From Acanthosepion pharaonis (lineage: Eukaryota; Mollusca; Cephalopoda; Sepiida; Sepiidae), in NCBI GenBank assembly GCA_903632075.3, contig CAHIKZ030003516.1, positions 1,535,001 to 1,599,000 on the forward strand: a stretch of 64,000 nt of DNA, given 5' to 3'. Shown here piece by piece: positions 10,856-21,271 of this stretch. A model generated the notes under the pieces. That model was not told the DNA's origin and made no database searches. It was given only the letters and a program-made list of their open reading frames with translations. The translations under genes were made by a program, and so were the position numbers. Each line of letters starts with the position of its first letter. The first letter of the stretch is position 1.

Positions 10856-11196
10856 TACTTTCACCCACATTATTCAATCTATTTCAAGAGAGAATCATGC
10901 AAGACACTTAAACGACCATGATTCTTCAATCTCTATCGGTGCAAGGCCCATCAGTAACTTACGTTTAGCAGATGACATTGACCTCAGGAGAACAGACTGT
11001 ACAAATCGCTTGTAGTCTCCATTCTCCTATATGGATGTGAAACGTGGACACTGTTGGCAGATACTGAGAGAAGGATCCAAGCGACATGGATGCGTACTTT
11101 CGCCCACATTATACAATCTATTTCAAGAGAGAATCATGCAAGACATTTGAACGACCATGATGCTACAATCTCTATCGGTGCAAGACCCGTCTGATG
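10856..11196 (+). mobile_element. LINE RT fragment with LADDIDL motif, partly duplicated
   Basis: Frames encode SISRENHARHLNDHD, ISIGARPISNLRLADDIDL (RT palm motif C with ADDID) and SILLYGCETWTLLADTERR. The block from tactttcacccacattattc at 10857 recurs at 11096, so about 100 bp is present twice, 239 bp apart. Different LINE family from the 9221-10800 copy. Confidence 0.75.
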
Positions 11197-11214
11197 TGAG
11201 CGGTGTGCGATAAA

Positions 11215-11802
11215 TCTAAAAATGGAGAAAACAGAGGCTGAGCAGTCCCATTATATCTGCAAAAGAAAGGGAATCCATGAGGACATAGTACAGACATTTG
11301 CTGAGTATTCTCCTTCCTATGCAACTGTTAAGAAATGGGCTGCAGAATTCAAGCGGGTCTTGGACAGCGCACAAGATGACCCTCGGTCAGGTCGTCCAAA
11401 ACCTCAACCACTGATGAACAAGGACAAGAACCTTTAGGATAACCATCATAATGAATTAGGCGTTTACCATTAAATCCAGAATACGGATTACAGCAACCTT
11501 CTAGAAACTGGAATTTTTTTGGCAACACGCTGACCCCTGCTGAAATTCTCACAATATTTAGTATTGTTGAAATTATCGCTAAAGATTTTTGTTTTAGATT
11601 TACAAATTCTATGTCGTCACATTCTTCCAAGGACCAAGACACCATTTTTCTTCCGTGATCGGATGGCAATGCTGAAGCGTCGTTGAACCAATTGCATTGA
11701 TATCAAAGGGAACTATATTGAAAAATAGTAAAAAACTGTCTTGTTTCTCCAACTCCTTCAGTGTGAGGCTTAGAACTCTTTGAACGCGTTTTATAAGTGT
11801 TC
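11215..11802 (+). mobile_element. Mariner element, internally rearranged
   Basis: Begins with a transposase N-terminus (EDIVQTFAEYSPSYATVKKW and DDPRSGRPK, the helix-turn-helix region) and ends with the transposase C-terminus (CIDIKGNYIEK) followed by a 3' inverted-terminal-repeat-like block (gtgaggcttagaactctttg). The catalytic core is missing. The middle segment (11440-11617) is repeated at 12250-12418. Confidence 0.85.
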
Positions 11803-11839
11803 AAATCATTCTCCTTCAACCTAGTAAGGATTGTATGCT

Positions 11840-12418
11840 TACGAGGGTTGTTCAAAAAGTTCTCAACTTTACCCACAAAGAAGAACACTTGCTGGATATT
11901 TTTGTTGTGACTACACACTATCACTTCTTATAAACCTAGAAAAATTAATTCAGATTCCTGTTTTAATTTCTGAGGTAAGGCTCATACAGGTATAGGAGGT
12001 GTGCGATAAATCTAAAAATGAACAAAACAGAGGCTGAGCAATCATAATGTACCTGCGAAAGAAAGGTGTGACACCCAAGGGAATACATGAGGACATGGCA
12101 CAGATTCTTCTTCCTATGCAACTGTGAAGAAAGGGCTGCAGAATTCAAGCGGGTCTGGGGCAGCACACAAGATGACCCTCGGTCAGGTCGTTCAAAAACC
12201 TCAACCCCTGATCAACCAGGATAAGAACCTTTAGGATAACCATCGTAACGAATCAGGCGTTTATCTTTAAATCCGGAATAAGGATTAGAGCAACCTTCTA
12301 GAAACTGGAATTTTTTTTGGCAACACGCTGACCCCTGTTGAAATTCTCACAATTTTTAGTATTGTTGAAATTATCGCTAAAGTTTTTTTTTGTTGAGATT
12401 TACGAATTCTATGTCGGG
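11840..12418 (+). mobile_element. Mariner element 5' part, second copy
   Basis: Starts with an inverted-repeat-like end (acgagggttgttcaaaaag), then a 5' UTR and the same transposase N-terminal region as at 11222, with several indels, followed by the same non-transposase segment as 11440-11617. Two copies sharing this junction imply that the rearranged mariner itself was copied, or a local duplication. Confidence 0.8.
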
Positions 12419-12419
12419 T

Positions 12420-12870
12420 TCAATTTCGCAAACCAATCAATGAAGTTTGAATAAGCGGATTTGTTGCTCCCTCTGTCTTTTTTACAAATAATTTCACGAT
12501 AACCGCTCCGATGAGCTGCTTTCGCTGGTTCCCGGACTTCATGAATTTAAGCGTTCTACTAGGCTGGCATCTCGCTCTCACCCTTTCACTGTCGAAACTG
12601 TTAAATATACCCGTCTCTTCTACTCCAATAGCTTCATGTCTCGCACCTCTCGCCTGTGTAACTCCCTCTCCTTTTCCCGTTTCTCTGATAGCTATAATCT
12701 CCAACTATTCAAATGTAATGTCAATCGACGTCTCCAGATGCCTTGATCTATCCCCTATCCTTCTCTTCATCCTTTCCTCTATCACTATTATTTGGTCTCA
12801 TTCAAATTCTCTGTAACCTCTTGCATGATAGACTTCCCGCCTTGCTTGGGGTGAAACGCTTAAAAAATAA
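12420..12870 (+). mobile_element. Jockey/CR1-like LINE, C-terminus and 3' end
   Basis: In broken frame encodes the C-terminal block RTSRLCNSLSFSRFSDSYN and NVNRRLQMP followed by a stop, then the family 3' end cttgcttggggtgaaacg at about 12840. Confidence 0.8.
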
Positions 12871-12965
12871 TTTGACAAAAACAATACTTCGCGGTTTAAT
12901 AATTTCTTTAATTTTATAGGACATCATAGTAAACAATATTTTTTAAGAAAACTATTTATCCTTTT

Positions 12966-13142
12966 TTCTTTTTAACAGCGAAGACTAAATTCTTAGGATT
13001 TCTTACTCTTGAGCATGCAACATAGAACTGGGCATGCATAAATATTTCTTTCTGGAGCCTAATTCCAAATTTTTGAAGCGTTTGGCCTTGTGATATGTTA
13101 ATCGTTCTCGCAAACGCAGGGCGAACTGGAAACTGGATATAA
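12966..13142 (-). mobile_element. Helitron/PIF1-type helicase C-terminal fragment
   Basis: Minus-strand reading frame of about 55 codons without a stop contains FPVRPAFARTINISQGQTLQ, FGIRLQKEIFMHAQFYVACS and RVRNPKNLVF. The SQGQTL and YVACSRV blocks are helicase motifs V and VI of PIF1-like helicases as found in Helitrons. No nearby Rep domain was seen, so this is an isolated relic. A host PIF1 exon is a less likely alternative. Confidence 0.8.
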
Positions 13143-13498
13143 GAAACACGATATTACATTTTTATTAAATAGGTATTCGTTATTTTAATCAAGTTGTTTT
13201 TAAAATAGTGGGAGTATTTTGTATGTTAAGTAATAAAACTTATAATTTTTCCAAATAAATTAATGAAAATTTATTGCATTAAGCTACACACCCTAGTAAA
13301 ACCAGTTGTACTTTGTATCTCTTTAACTGTTGGCAAAAGCTGGTTTCAATCGGTCAGTATACGGATATTTAAGAGGGGGTGACGGACAGACGGACAGAAG
13401 TCACTGAATTTTATATATAAATTTTAAACAAATGTTTACAGGTACAAAATTAATATATAGTTTTAAAAACAAGGAATGTATTGATTTTAATTTTAAAA
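13143..13498. other. No recognised feature
   Basis: AT-rich flank of the helicase fragment. A short repeat of gacggacagac occurs near 13383. Confidence 0.5.
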
Positions 13499-13537
13499 GT
13501 CTCTAAGGCCATTTCAACCAACATCTCATCAGGAGAC
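13499..13537 (-). ncRNA. Weak hammerhead-like motif
   Basis: Minus strand: GTCTC-CTGATGA-10 nt-GAAA ... TTA-GAGAC. Stem I (GTCTC/GAGAC) is a perfect 5 bp adjoining the core, and nucleotide 17 is A. Stem II has only weak A-U and G-U pairs and stem III has a mismatch and no loop, so it is probably decayed or fortuitous. Confidence 0.35.
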
Positions 13538-13740
13538 AATCGTTGGATCAACGAAAAGAATATTAACGACAATGAAGAGCAAAAAGAGGGGGGAAACACA
13601 CTAAAATAACAAACAAGTGTATATACTTGTAACGAGGGGAGGGGAAATACCGTGTAAATAAATTAGCGAGGGACAGTTAAAATAAAATATCCCCAACAGA
13701 TTAAGAGACTTAAATATAATTTTTAATACATTTAAACTCG

Positions 13741-14165
13741 TGTGAGGGTCGTTCAAAATGTTTCTCAGCCTCACCCAGAGCAACAGACTGCCATTTTTTT
13801 TTTATAAAATTAGAAAAAACTAATTACTATTTCTGTGCAGGTGAGGTCCATACACTTGTGAGAGCAGTCACAATCTATCTGCAATAGAAAGGTATGACAC
13901 CCATGGGAATACATGAGGACATGATATCGGCACTTGCTGAGGACTCTCCTTCCTATGCAACTGTGAAAAAGTGGGCTGCGGCATTCAAGCTGAGCTGGGA
14001 CTACACCTAAGATGACCCTAAGTGAGGTCACCCAAAAACCTCTGTAGTGACACAGATCATGGCTTACCAAGTACGAAACACGTTCGAGTCGCTGCAGCTG
14101 TAACAGGAAATCCGGTTCGAGTCCTACAGGCGCGCATGCGCATCGACCATGATTTGATGATATAG
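13741..14165 (+). mobile_element. Mariner element, 5' fragment
   Basis: Starts with the inverted-repeat-like gagggtcgttcaaaatg and encodes the transposase N-terminus in broken frame (ALAEDSPSYATVKKWAAAFK). Stops interrupt the DDPRSGRPK region. Confidence 0.8.
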
Positions 14166-14261
14166 ACATCACACCTATGCAAATATATCAACACCTGTCG
14201 CTTACGATATAAACGGCTACATTGCTCGTTAGGGAACAGTAGTAATTATATAGTGATTTTC

Positions 14262-14396
14262 CAAGCGTAGCTTAGATATGGCACAAGGCCGAAAGTAGGG
14301 GAACACCCAGCGAGAATCGAACTCGCTACTCAGTCGTAATTGTTATAGCGAGACAAACTTGCTAACCATTACACCACCTCAAGATGCCCAAACAGC
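14262..14396 (-). mobile_element. tRNA-derived SINE, family A
   Basis: Minus strand carries A box ggtgtaatggttagc, B box gagttcgattctcgc and the shared tail ttcggccttgtgcc. It looks like a tRNA gene at first sight, but an over-long anticodon arm and many copies mark it as a SINE. Confidence 0.78.
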
Positions 14397-14412
14397 AGTA
14401 ATTATATAGACT

Positions 14413-14858
14413 AGTGCTTCTCGAACTTTTTCAGCCCATAGATCATTTTTTCTACAAAAAATTCAAATGGACCACTCCTACTTTTATTTTTAGGCTGTTC
14501 AATTTTCACCCTAAAATACTCAATGAAAAGACAAAGTAGTCTATTTACATTTTTAAATTTATTTTAGTAAACAAAGATAAGCACAGGATATTAAAATCAA
14601 TTTTGATGATATTCAATTTTAGTAAATTCAGCTAGTGACTACCTTGAGCGTGGTGTTTCTGCACACAAGATATCATATTCAATTTTGATGATGTCATTCA
14701 GTCTTAGGCCATTCAGCTAGTGACTAATAATATAAATAATAAATACTTTATTTCTATAAATTAGAAACATCAAATTTATTATCAAACAGTATTGTGTATT
14801 TACATAGGAATAATTTTTATATGAATAAAATTTTTATATTATATATAGTATATATAAT

Positions 14859-14916
<58 letters not shown>

Positions 14917-15136
14917 CGATGCATAATGCGTACGTAATTTAGAAAATTTCAAATATAATGGACATGTGTTTAATTAAACAAAATATTATATATTTTAATT
15001 TCTTCAAATACGGATAATTTAAATACATTTTTATGAAATGGCTACAATATTTAATGGCTACGAATTCTCTGTGGACCACGAGAAATGCTATGTGGACCAC
15101 CGGTGGTCCAGTTGGACCACAATGAGAATCACTGGT
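14413..15136. mobile_element. hAT-like non-autonomous element
   Basis: Imperfect terminal inverted repeats of about 19 bp: atatagactagtgcttctc at the left, and at the right the reverse complement of atttagaccagtgattctc. The ends match the agtg(n)ttctc pattern of hAT terminal repeats. There is no coding capacity. A (TA)n tract lies inside (14862-14915). No 8-bp target duplication was found. Confidence 0.55.
14862..14915. repeat. (TA)n microsatellite
   Basis: Uninterrupted TA run inside the hAT-like element. Confidence 0.95.
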
Positions 15137-15724
15137 CTAAATTACAGTCGTTTGTAATAAAAATTACTAGAATTATTTCCTTTGATTTTTGGTGTCTACC
15201 CATTTCTTTCCGGGTCCCGACCAGAGACCTAAGATCAGAAATGGCATTATGGCATTTTCCATTGAGAACTTCCGTAAAAACAAAAACAAAAAAACCTAAC
15301 ATCACACACAATTTACATAGATAATGCCTTGCGTAATATGTGAGCTGTATTTGTGAATACAATTTATTTTTATTTCTTTAAGGCGTGAGCTACCAGGAAT
15401 CCCTTAAATGAGTCTGTCGGAATCTTTTCGAATCAAACCGAGTGCTCCAACTATTACTGGAATCATTGATGATTAATGTACTCATGTGTTACATTTTTTA
15501 GATTTACACTTCAAGATCCTTGTATTTTGATAATTTTTTGAACCCCATCAAAGACAAATGGCAGGCTGAAGGGATTGCCATATCAATAAGGAGGCCCTTT
15601 TTTTTCGTTTTTTGATGGTTGATGTCTGGGCGATTAGCTTTAATTTTTCTGTTGACTTTGCTTTGTTTATCATTTCACACCAAACATGACAACAGGGTGA
15701 CTAAAGCGCAGGGGGTTATTGAGT
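15137..15724. other. No recognised feature
   Basis: Unique-looking sequence between the hAT-like element and the A-rich minisatellite. Confidence 0.5.
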
Positions 15725-16975
15725 GTGAAAGAATGTAAGAATATAAGGAATATAAATAATATAAGGAATATAAGAATATAAAGAATAGAGGAATATAAAA
15801 ATATGAGAATATAAAGAATATAATAATATAACAAATAGCGGAATATAAAAATGAGAATATAAGGAATAAAGGAATATAAAAATGAGAATATAAGAATATA
15901 AAATATAAAGAATGTAAAGAACATAAAAATATAAAGAATAGAGGAATATAAAAATAGAATATAAAATGTAAAAGAATATAAGGAATATAAGAATATAAAG
16001 AATAGAGGAATATAAAAGTATGACAATATAAAAGAATATAACATAAAGAATATAAATAATTTAGGGGTTATAAGAATATAAAGAATAGCGGAATGTAAAA
16101 AAAATGAGAATATAAGGAATAGAGGAATATAAAAAAGAAATAGAATATAAAGGATATAAGATAAAGAATATCAGAATATAAAATTTATAACGATGTAAAG
16201 AATATAAAGAATATAAAAATATAAAGAATAACGGAATTTTAAAAAAAATGAGATTATAAGAATATAAAAAATATAAAGAATGTAAAGAACATAAGAATAT
16301 AAACAATAGAGGAATATAAAAATAGAATATAAGAATTTAAAGAATAAAAAAATATAAAAATTTAAAGAATATAAGGAATATAAAATATGAGAATATAAAT
16401 ATAAGATATATAAATAATTTAGGGATATAATAATATAAAGAATTTAGGGAATATAAGAATATAAAGAATTTAGGGAATATCAGAATATAAAGAATAGCGG
16501 AATATAAAAAAATGAGAATATAAGAATATAAAGAATATAAGAATATAAAGAATATAAGAATATAAAAAATAAAGGAATATAAAAATATTAGAATATAAAG
16601 AATGTAAGAATATAATGAATATAAGAATATAAGGAATAGAGGAATAAAAAAAATTGAATATAAAGAATATAAGATAAAGAATATAAGAATGTAAATTTTA
16701 TAAGAATATAAAGAATATAAGATTATAAAGAATATAGAGAATATAAGAATATAAAGAATAGCGGAATATAAAAATAAGAGAATATAAAGAATATAAGATA
16801 AAGAATATAAGAATATAAAGAATTTAAGGAATATAAGAATATAAAAAGTAGCGGAATATAAAAATGAGAATATGAAGAATGTAAGAATCTAAAGAATCTA
16901 AGAATATAAAGAATCTAAAGAATAAAAGAATATAAGAATGTAAGGATACAAAGAATATGAGATTATAAAGAATTT
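15725..16975. repeat. Degenerate A-rich minisatellite
   Basis: About 1.25 kb built from short words such as gaatataagaatataaagaa and gaatagaggaatataaaaa, with unit length drifting between about 10 and 25 bp. It flanks repeat-like text (aagacaaatggcaggctg / aagacacatggcagtctg) on both sides, suggesting expansion inside one element. Open minus-strand frames here are a by-product of low complexity. Confidence 0.85.
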
Positions 16976-17025
16976 TTTTGAAGATCTTTAAAGACACATG
17001 GCAGTCTGCAATTTATTATGACTAC

Positions 17026-17082
17026 GAATTCTCTGTGGACCACTAGAAATGCAATGTGGACCACATTGAGAATCACTGCTGA
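17026..17082 (+). mobile_element. hAT-like element, right end only
   Basis: Repeats the terminal 60 bp of the element ending at 15136 (ctacgaattctctgtggacc ... tgagaatcactg). It shows that the family is present at least twice. Confidence 0.6.
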
Positions 17083-17089
17083 AGACGAC

Positions 17090-17860
17090 GCACGTGGTGT
17101 GTAGTAGGAAGTCAATACTTAACCCAATCTCAAGCACTGATTAACAAGTTGATGCCATTCACAGGATGGTTTTCGATGTCTCGCAGATAGCCAAGTGCGT
17201 AGGAATTAGTTCTGGTTCGTTCCATAGTGTTTTAACTGAAATCATGGGGATGAGCAAGCTGTCTCCAAAGTGAGTCCCAAGAATGCCGAGACCAAAGTAT
17301 ATGTTGAAAAGGGTTGACATTTTCAGCATACTTCTGACTCGCGTCCAGGCTGACCCTGAGAATTTCCACCGCAGATTAGCAACTCAAGATGAAACCTGGG
17401 TTCACCTCTTTGAACCTGAATCAAAGATTCAAAGCAAACAGTGGAAACACTCTAGTTCTCAACCCCCGAAGAAGTTCAAGCAGGTTGCTACTGTTGGCAA
17501 GGTCATGGCTTCTGTTTTGGGGGAGGATTCTGAAGACGTAATCACGATAGACTACCTGGAAAAGAGAAAAAAAAACTATTAATGGACAGTAATATGCATT
17601 AGAATTAAGACAACTGAGGGGAACAATCAAGCCGAAACGCAAAGTGAACTGAGAGCAGGTGTACCCTTGCTCCAGGATAACGCGCCCGTTCACACTGCTA
17701 AGGTTGCAGTAGGTGAAGCAGCCAACAGTCGCATTGAATTGCTACTGCACACCCCCTTACTGACCAGAATTAGCTCCATCTGACGTCTTCCCGTTTTCTA
17801 AACTCAAATCTCAAATGTGTAGTCGCCATTTTAGAAACAATGATGAGATCATATGTGCTG
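17090..17860 (+). pseudogene. Mariner transposase pseudogene
   Basis: Covers the second half of the DNA-binding region to the end of the catalytic core. Readable blocks in order: HRMVFDVSQIAKCVGISSGS, KRVDIFSILLTRVQADPENF, TQDETWVHLFEPESK (first catalytic Asp in QDE), a QWKHSSSQPPKKFK block, VMASVLGEDSEDVITIDYLE, LLQDNAPVHTA (second Asp) and, after a frameshift, ELAPSDVFPFSKLK (third Asp in PSD). The DD34D residues are all still visible, but stops after KKNY and in the last block inactivate it. Intact mariner transposases are about 345 residues; this is roughly three quarters of one. Confidence 0.9.
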
Positions 17861-17879
17861 TGGATTGGTTTAGTTTGTT

Positions 17880-17945
17880 TTGTTTTACGGCATATCAATA
17901 CCTCAATGGGTTATTTAATGCCATCAAGATTTTTAGGATAGGTTC
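17880..17945 (-). repeat. Repeat R2, tail only
   Basis: Reverse complement of the R2 tail (acggcatatcaatacctcaa, ggttatttaatgcc). Confidence 0.6.
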
Positions 17946-17989
17946 GTATGAATAGAATATGTATTCTTTGTAAGAATTTTGTGTGTGTG

Positions 17990-17991
<2 letters not shown>

Positions 17992-18059
<68 letters not shown>
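17992..18059. repeat. (TA)n microsatellite
   Basis: About 34 TA units directly left of the HHR-bearing segment. Confidence 0.95.
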
Positions 18060-18060
<1 letters not shown>

Positions 18061-18150
18061 TTTTATAATACTTATTATAAATGGAGGCAAATTGCTATAT
18101 ACAGTCAAAAGTATATATTACATATATATATATTTAGTTGGATTGATGTG

Positions 18151-18197
18151 TGTTTGTGACCCTGGGTTTCACGCTCTTTGCGATCGTCAGACAAACA
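18151..18197 (-). ncRNA. Candidate hammerhead ribozyme (type I)
   Basis: Minus strand: stem I TGTTTGT pairs perfectly with ACAAACA; core CTGACGA (position 7 is variable in hammerheads); stem II CGC-AAAGA-GCG flanked by an unpaired U on each side; GAA; stem III ACC-CAG-GGT; cleavage triplet GTC. Every invariant core base is present. The U-U mismatch at the base of stem II, where a purine-pyrimidine pair is usual, and the 3-bp stem II are the weak points. (TA)n tracts lie on both sides. The same motif occurs at 20787 and 26349. Confidence 0.72.
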
Positions 18198-18462
18198 TAT
18201 ATATATATATATATATAAAATTATATTTATATACTTTATATATTTTTTTTATTTTTTATATTTATATATATATTTATACATATATTTTACATATATATAA
18301 AAATTGCGTATATTTATATATATATTTGCATATATATATATTTATATTTATATACATATACATTTCATACATATATATATATAGATAGATATAGATATAC
18401 TTTTATAATATATAAAGTATATATTATATATATACTTTTATAATGTTATATAATAATTATTC

Positions 18463-18694
18463 AAAATGAGGCAAAACGCTATACACTGTCAAAATTGGAC
18501 TATTTATCTTATTAGCGAAAGATGCCTTCCAAAAGCTAAGCAAAGATTAAGAAACAGGAAAACTTCGTCAGAAAAAAAAAGGAAATTATATTGGATTGTG
18601 AGGTATCAATCCTCGTATATGGCAGGGAATATTGAACAATTTCCTAACAGAGGAGACTTAAAGCAACAGAAATATGATTCTACGCATAATCGGG
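18463..18694 (+). mobile_element. LINE fragment (CYV-type), duplicated
   Basis: About 230 bp nearly identical to 21272-21509. It derives from the LINE segment seen better at 57300 (KDAFQKL ... SVLLYGSECWTIS) but is frameshifted. It ends abruptly at gattctac, where mariner 3' sequence follows. Confidence 0.8.
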
Positions 18695-18806
18695 CCAAGG
18701 GCATTAATGTCAAGGGCGGGGGACTATATTGAAAAATAGTGGAAAACTTTTTTTTTTTTTCTCTAAACCCTTCTTGGTGAGGCTTAGAACGTTTTGAACG
18801 ACCCAC
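18695..18806 (+). mobile_element. Mariner 3' end
   Basis: Homologous to 11690-11802: a block ggactatattgaaaaatag (transposase stop region) and the terminal ggtgaggcttagaacgtttt, ending near tgaacgaccca. Confidence 0.75.
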
Positions 18807-19144
18807 GGAAGCGCGTAAACTGAGATTTTTTAACTAAAATCATTTCTTTTTTGGGAGAGCCGATCGGGTTTGAGATGGAGAAATCTTTTCTGGTTTATCG
18901 TATTTATTTGACCGCCGTTGTTTTTATTTTCGTGTTTGTGTCGACGGGTGGGGATGAGTAAAATTTTTGAGGACTAAGTCGACTGAATCCGGTCAGAAAT
19001 TGCGAAAAGATTCCAGAGAATCCATCACCACTTCAACGGAATTGCAAGAATTTCTATTGAAATACCATTCACTGCGAAGGCATTCGCTTCTGTGTAAGTG
19101 AAAGATTTGGAGAGTCTATGCAGAGATATCTGACACTATTGAAC
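18807..19144. other. No recognised feature
   Basis: Non-coding sequence between the mariner end and the microsatellite cluster. Confidence 0.5.
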
Positions 19145-19146
19145 AA

Positions 19147-19201
<55 letters not shown>

Positions 19202-19236
19202 CGGGTCTCTTCCTATCTACCTCTCTCTTTCTCTCG

Positions 19237-19292
<56 letters not shown>

Positions 19293-19322
19293 ATGTATAT
19301 ATATATATATATCAGACTCTTC

Positions 19323-19369
<47 letters not shown>

Positions 19370-19428
19370 CAGTCTCTTTACCTCTCTCTCTCTCTGTATG
19401 TATCTCTCTCTCTCTCTCTCTGTCTCTG

Positions 19429-19475
<47 letters not shown>
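19145..19475. repeat. Compound microsatellite: (ATCT)n, (TA)n, (GT)n, (CT)n
   Basis: Two (ATCT)n runs (19148-19200 and about 19323-19370), two TA runs and CT-rich text alternate. Encoded peptides here are meaningless repeats of Leu-Ser-Ile-Tyr type. Confidence 0.95.
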
Positions 19476-19477
<2 letters not shown>

Positions 19478-19544
19478 AATATGTTAGCTCTATCTCTGAT
19501 ATTGAGCTCTTTCTAATAAGTACCATGCATATAATATATAAATA

Positions 19545-19865
<321 letters not shown>

Positions 19866-20180
19866 GTTGCTTATAGAAAGGAATCTTCAAATATAGGAAT
19901 AATCTTCAAGCCCCGCCATTTGATACACTTTCCTGTATTTATTTTTATTAATACCCTGAAGCCACTTTCGCCCACATCTCGAGGTCCATATACGCGCCTA
20001 ACTTAGCAGTTTCATTTACAAACAAGCTGGGTTTCCTCCGTGTGATGCCGCGTTGTACAATATGGTACCACCCACTTGCATCCTCTTCAATTTCCTCCTC
20101 ATTCTGACTAAATAGCTGAGGGCGAAAAATATCATTTCAAGGAAGCTGAAAAAAAAGTTTCAAATTCTTCAATGGAACCG

Positions 20181-20183
<3 letters not shown>
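19866..20183. other. No recognised feature
   Basis: Short unique stretch. No gene or shared repeat seen. Confidence 0.5.

Positions 20184-20216
<33 letters not shown>
20184..20216. repeat. (TA)n microsatellite
   Basis: Pure TA run. Confidence 0.95.
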
Positions 20217-20221
<5 letters not shown>

Positions 20222-20344
20222 TATTTTGGATAACTTTTGTAAACATCATTTAAAATAGAGGCAAATCGTTATACACAGTCAAAAGTATATATTATAATAT
20301 ATACATTTATACTGTTATACTATTATACATATTTGTGTGTGTGC

Positions 20345-20345
<1 letters not shown>

Positions 20346-20404
<59 letters not shown>
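20346..20404. repeat. (TA)n microsatellite
   Basis: About 29 TA units, 150 bp upstream of the hammerhead-like motif at 20558. Confidence 0.95.
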
Positions 20405-20406
<2 letters not shown>

Positions 20407-20557
20407 ATATAGCAAATATATGGATAGATACAGTATGAAGAAAAATATATACGGAAAAAGCGCTGATCTTATAGAACTTTCAGTTATCTGTTTAGATAAG
20501 TCTTGTTCTTATGTACATCGTCTTTGTCATGTTGTATTGATAATGTTATAATTTATG

Positions 20558-20609
20558 AATATGTCCTGAAGATGGTTTATTAGACCGAAACGTCCGACGT
20601 TGACATATT
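20558..20609 (+). ncRNA. Candidate hammerhead ribozyme (type I), 8-bp stem I
   Basis: Stem I AATATGTC (20558-20565) is the exact reverse complement of GACATATT (20602-20609). Core CTGAAGA, one unpaired U, stem II GGTTT-ATT-AGACC, GAA, stem III ACGT-CCG-ACGT, cleavage triplet GTT. A perfect 8-bp helix placed exactly against CTGAAGA and nucleotide 17 is hard to get by chance. The unpaired U before stem II is non-standard. (TA)n tracts lie both sides. Confidence 0.72.
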
Positions 20610-20669
20610 AACATTAAAACAACATAATTGTATATAAGGATTTTTGTTTGTTTTTTCCGTTTATATTTT

Positions 20670-20675
<6 letters not shown>

Positions 20676-20706
<31 letters not shown>
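20676..20706. repeat. (TA)n microsatellite
   Basis: TA run between the motifs at 20558 (+) and 20787 (-). Confidence 0.95.
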
Positions 20707-20710
<4 letters not shown>

Positions 20711-20786
20711 ATAATTATTCGAAATGGAAGCAAATTACGATCAATAGTATATATTACATATATATATTTACTTGGATTGATGTGTG

Positions 20787-20833
20787 TGTTTGTGACCTTG
20801 GGTTTCACGCTATTTGCGATCGTCAGACAAAAA
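20787..20833 (-). ncRNA. Candidate hammerhead ribozyme (type I), duplicate of 18151 motif
   Basis: Minus strand: TTTTTGT-CTGACGA-U-CGC-AAATA-GCG-U-GAA-ACC-CAA-GGT-C-ACAAACA. Stem I keeps five pairs next to the core, then one mismatch and one pair. Loops of stem II and stem III differ by one base from the 18151 copy while the paired bases are kept. It lies in the segmental duplicate of the 18-kb region. Confidence 0.68.
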
Positions 20834-21115
20834 TACATACATATATATATAGATAATATTAGTGGAAAATATACATACATATGAAAAATATATCTAAAAA
20901 ATTCCCATACATGTATATTTTCAGAAAAAAATTTTCCAAGAGGAAGGATCCAGGAAGGATGTCTAATTGTATATATATATATTTATATATATATTTATAT
21001 ACTTTATATATATTTTTTATTTTTATATTTATATATATATTTATACATATATATATTTTATATATAAAAATTGCATATATATATTATATATATATTTATT
21101 TATATATATATTTGC

Positions 21116-21146
<31 letters not shown>

Positions 21147-21271
21147 CATATACATTTCACACACACAGACGCACACTCACACAGACACACACATATATAT
21201 ATATATATACTTTTATAATATATAAAGTATATATTATATATATACTTTTATAATGTTATATAATAATTATT

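Noticed and set aside
17948..18388. Tyr/Ile-rich open frames over (TA)n tracts, here and at 19118, 20644, 20881 and 37919
   Set aside because: Translation of (TA)n microsatellites. No coding signal.
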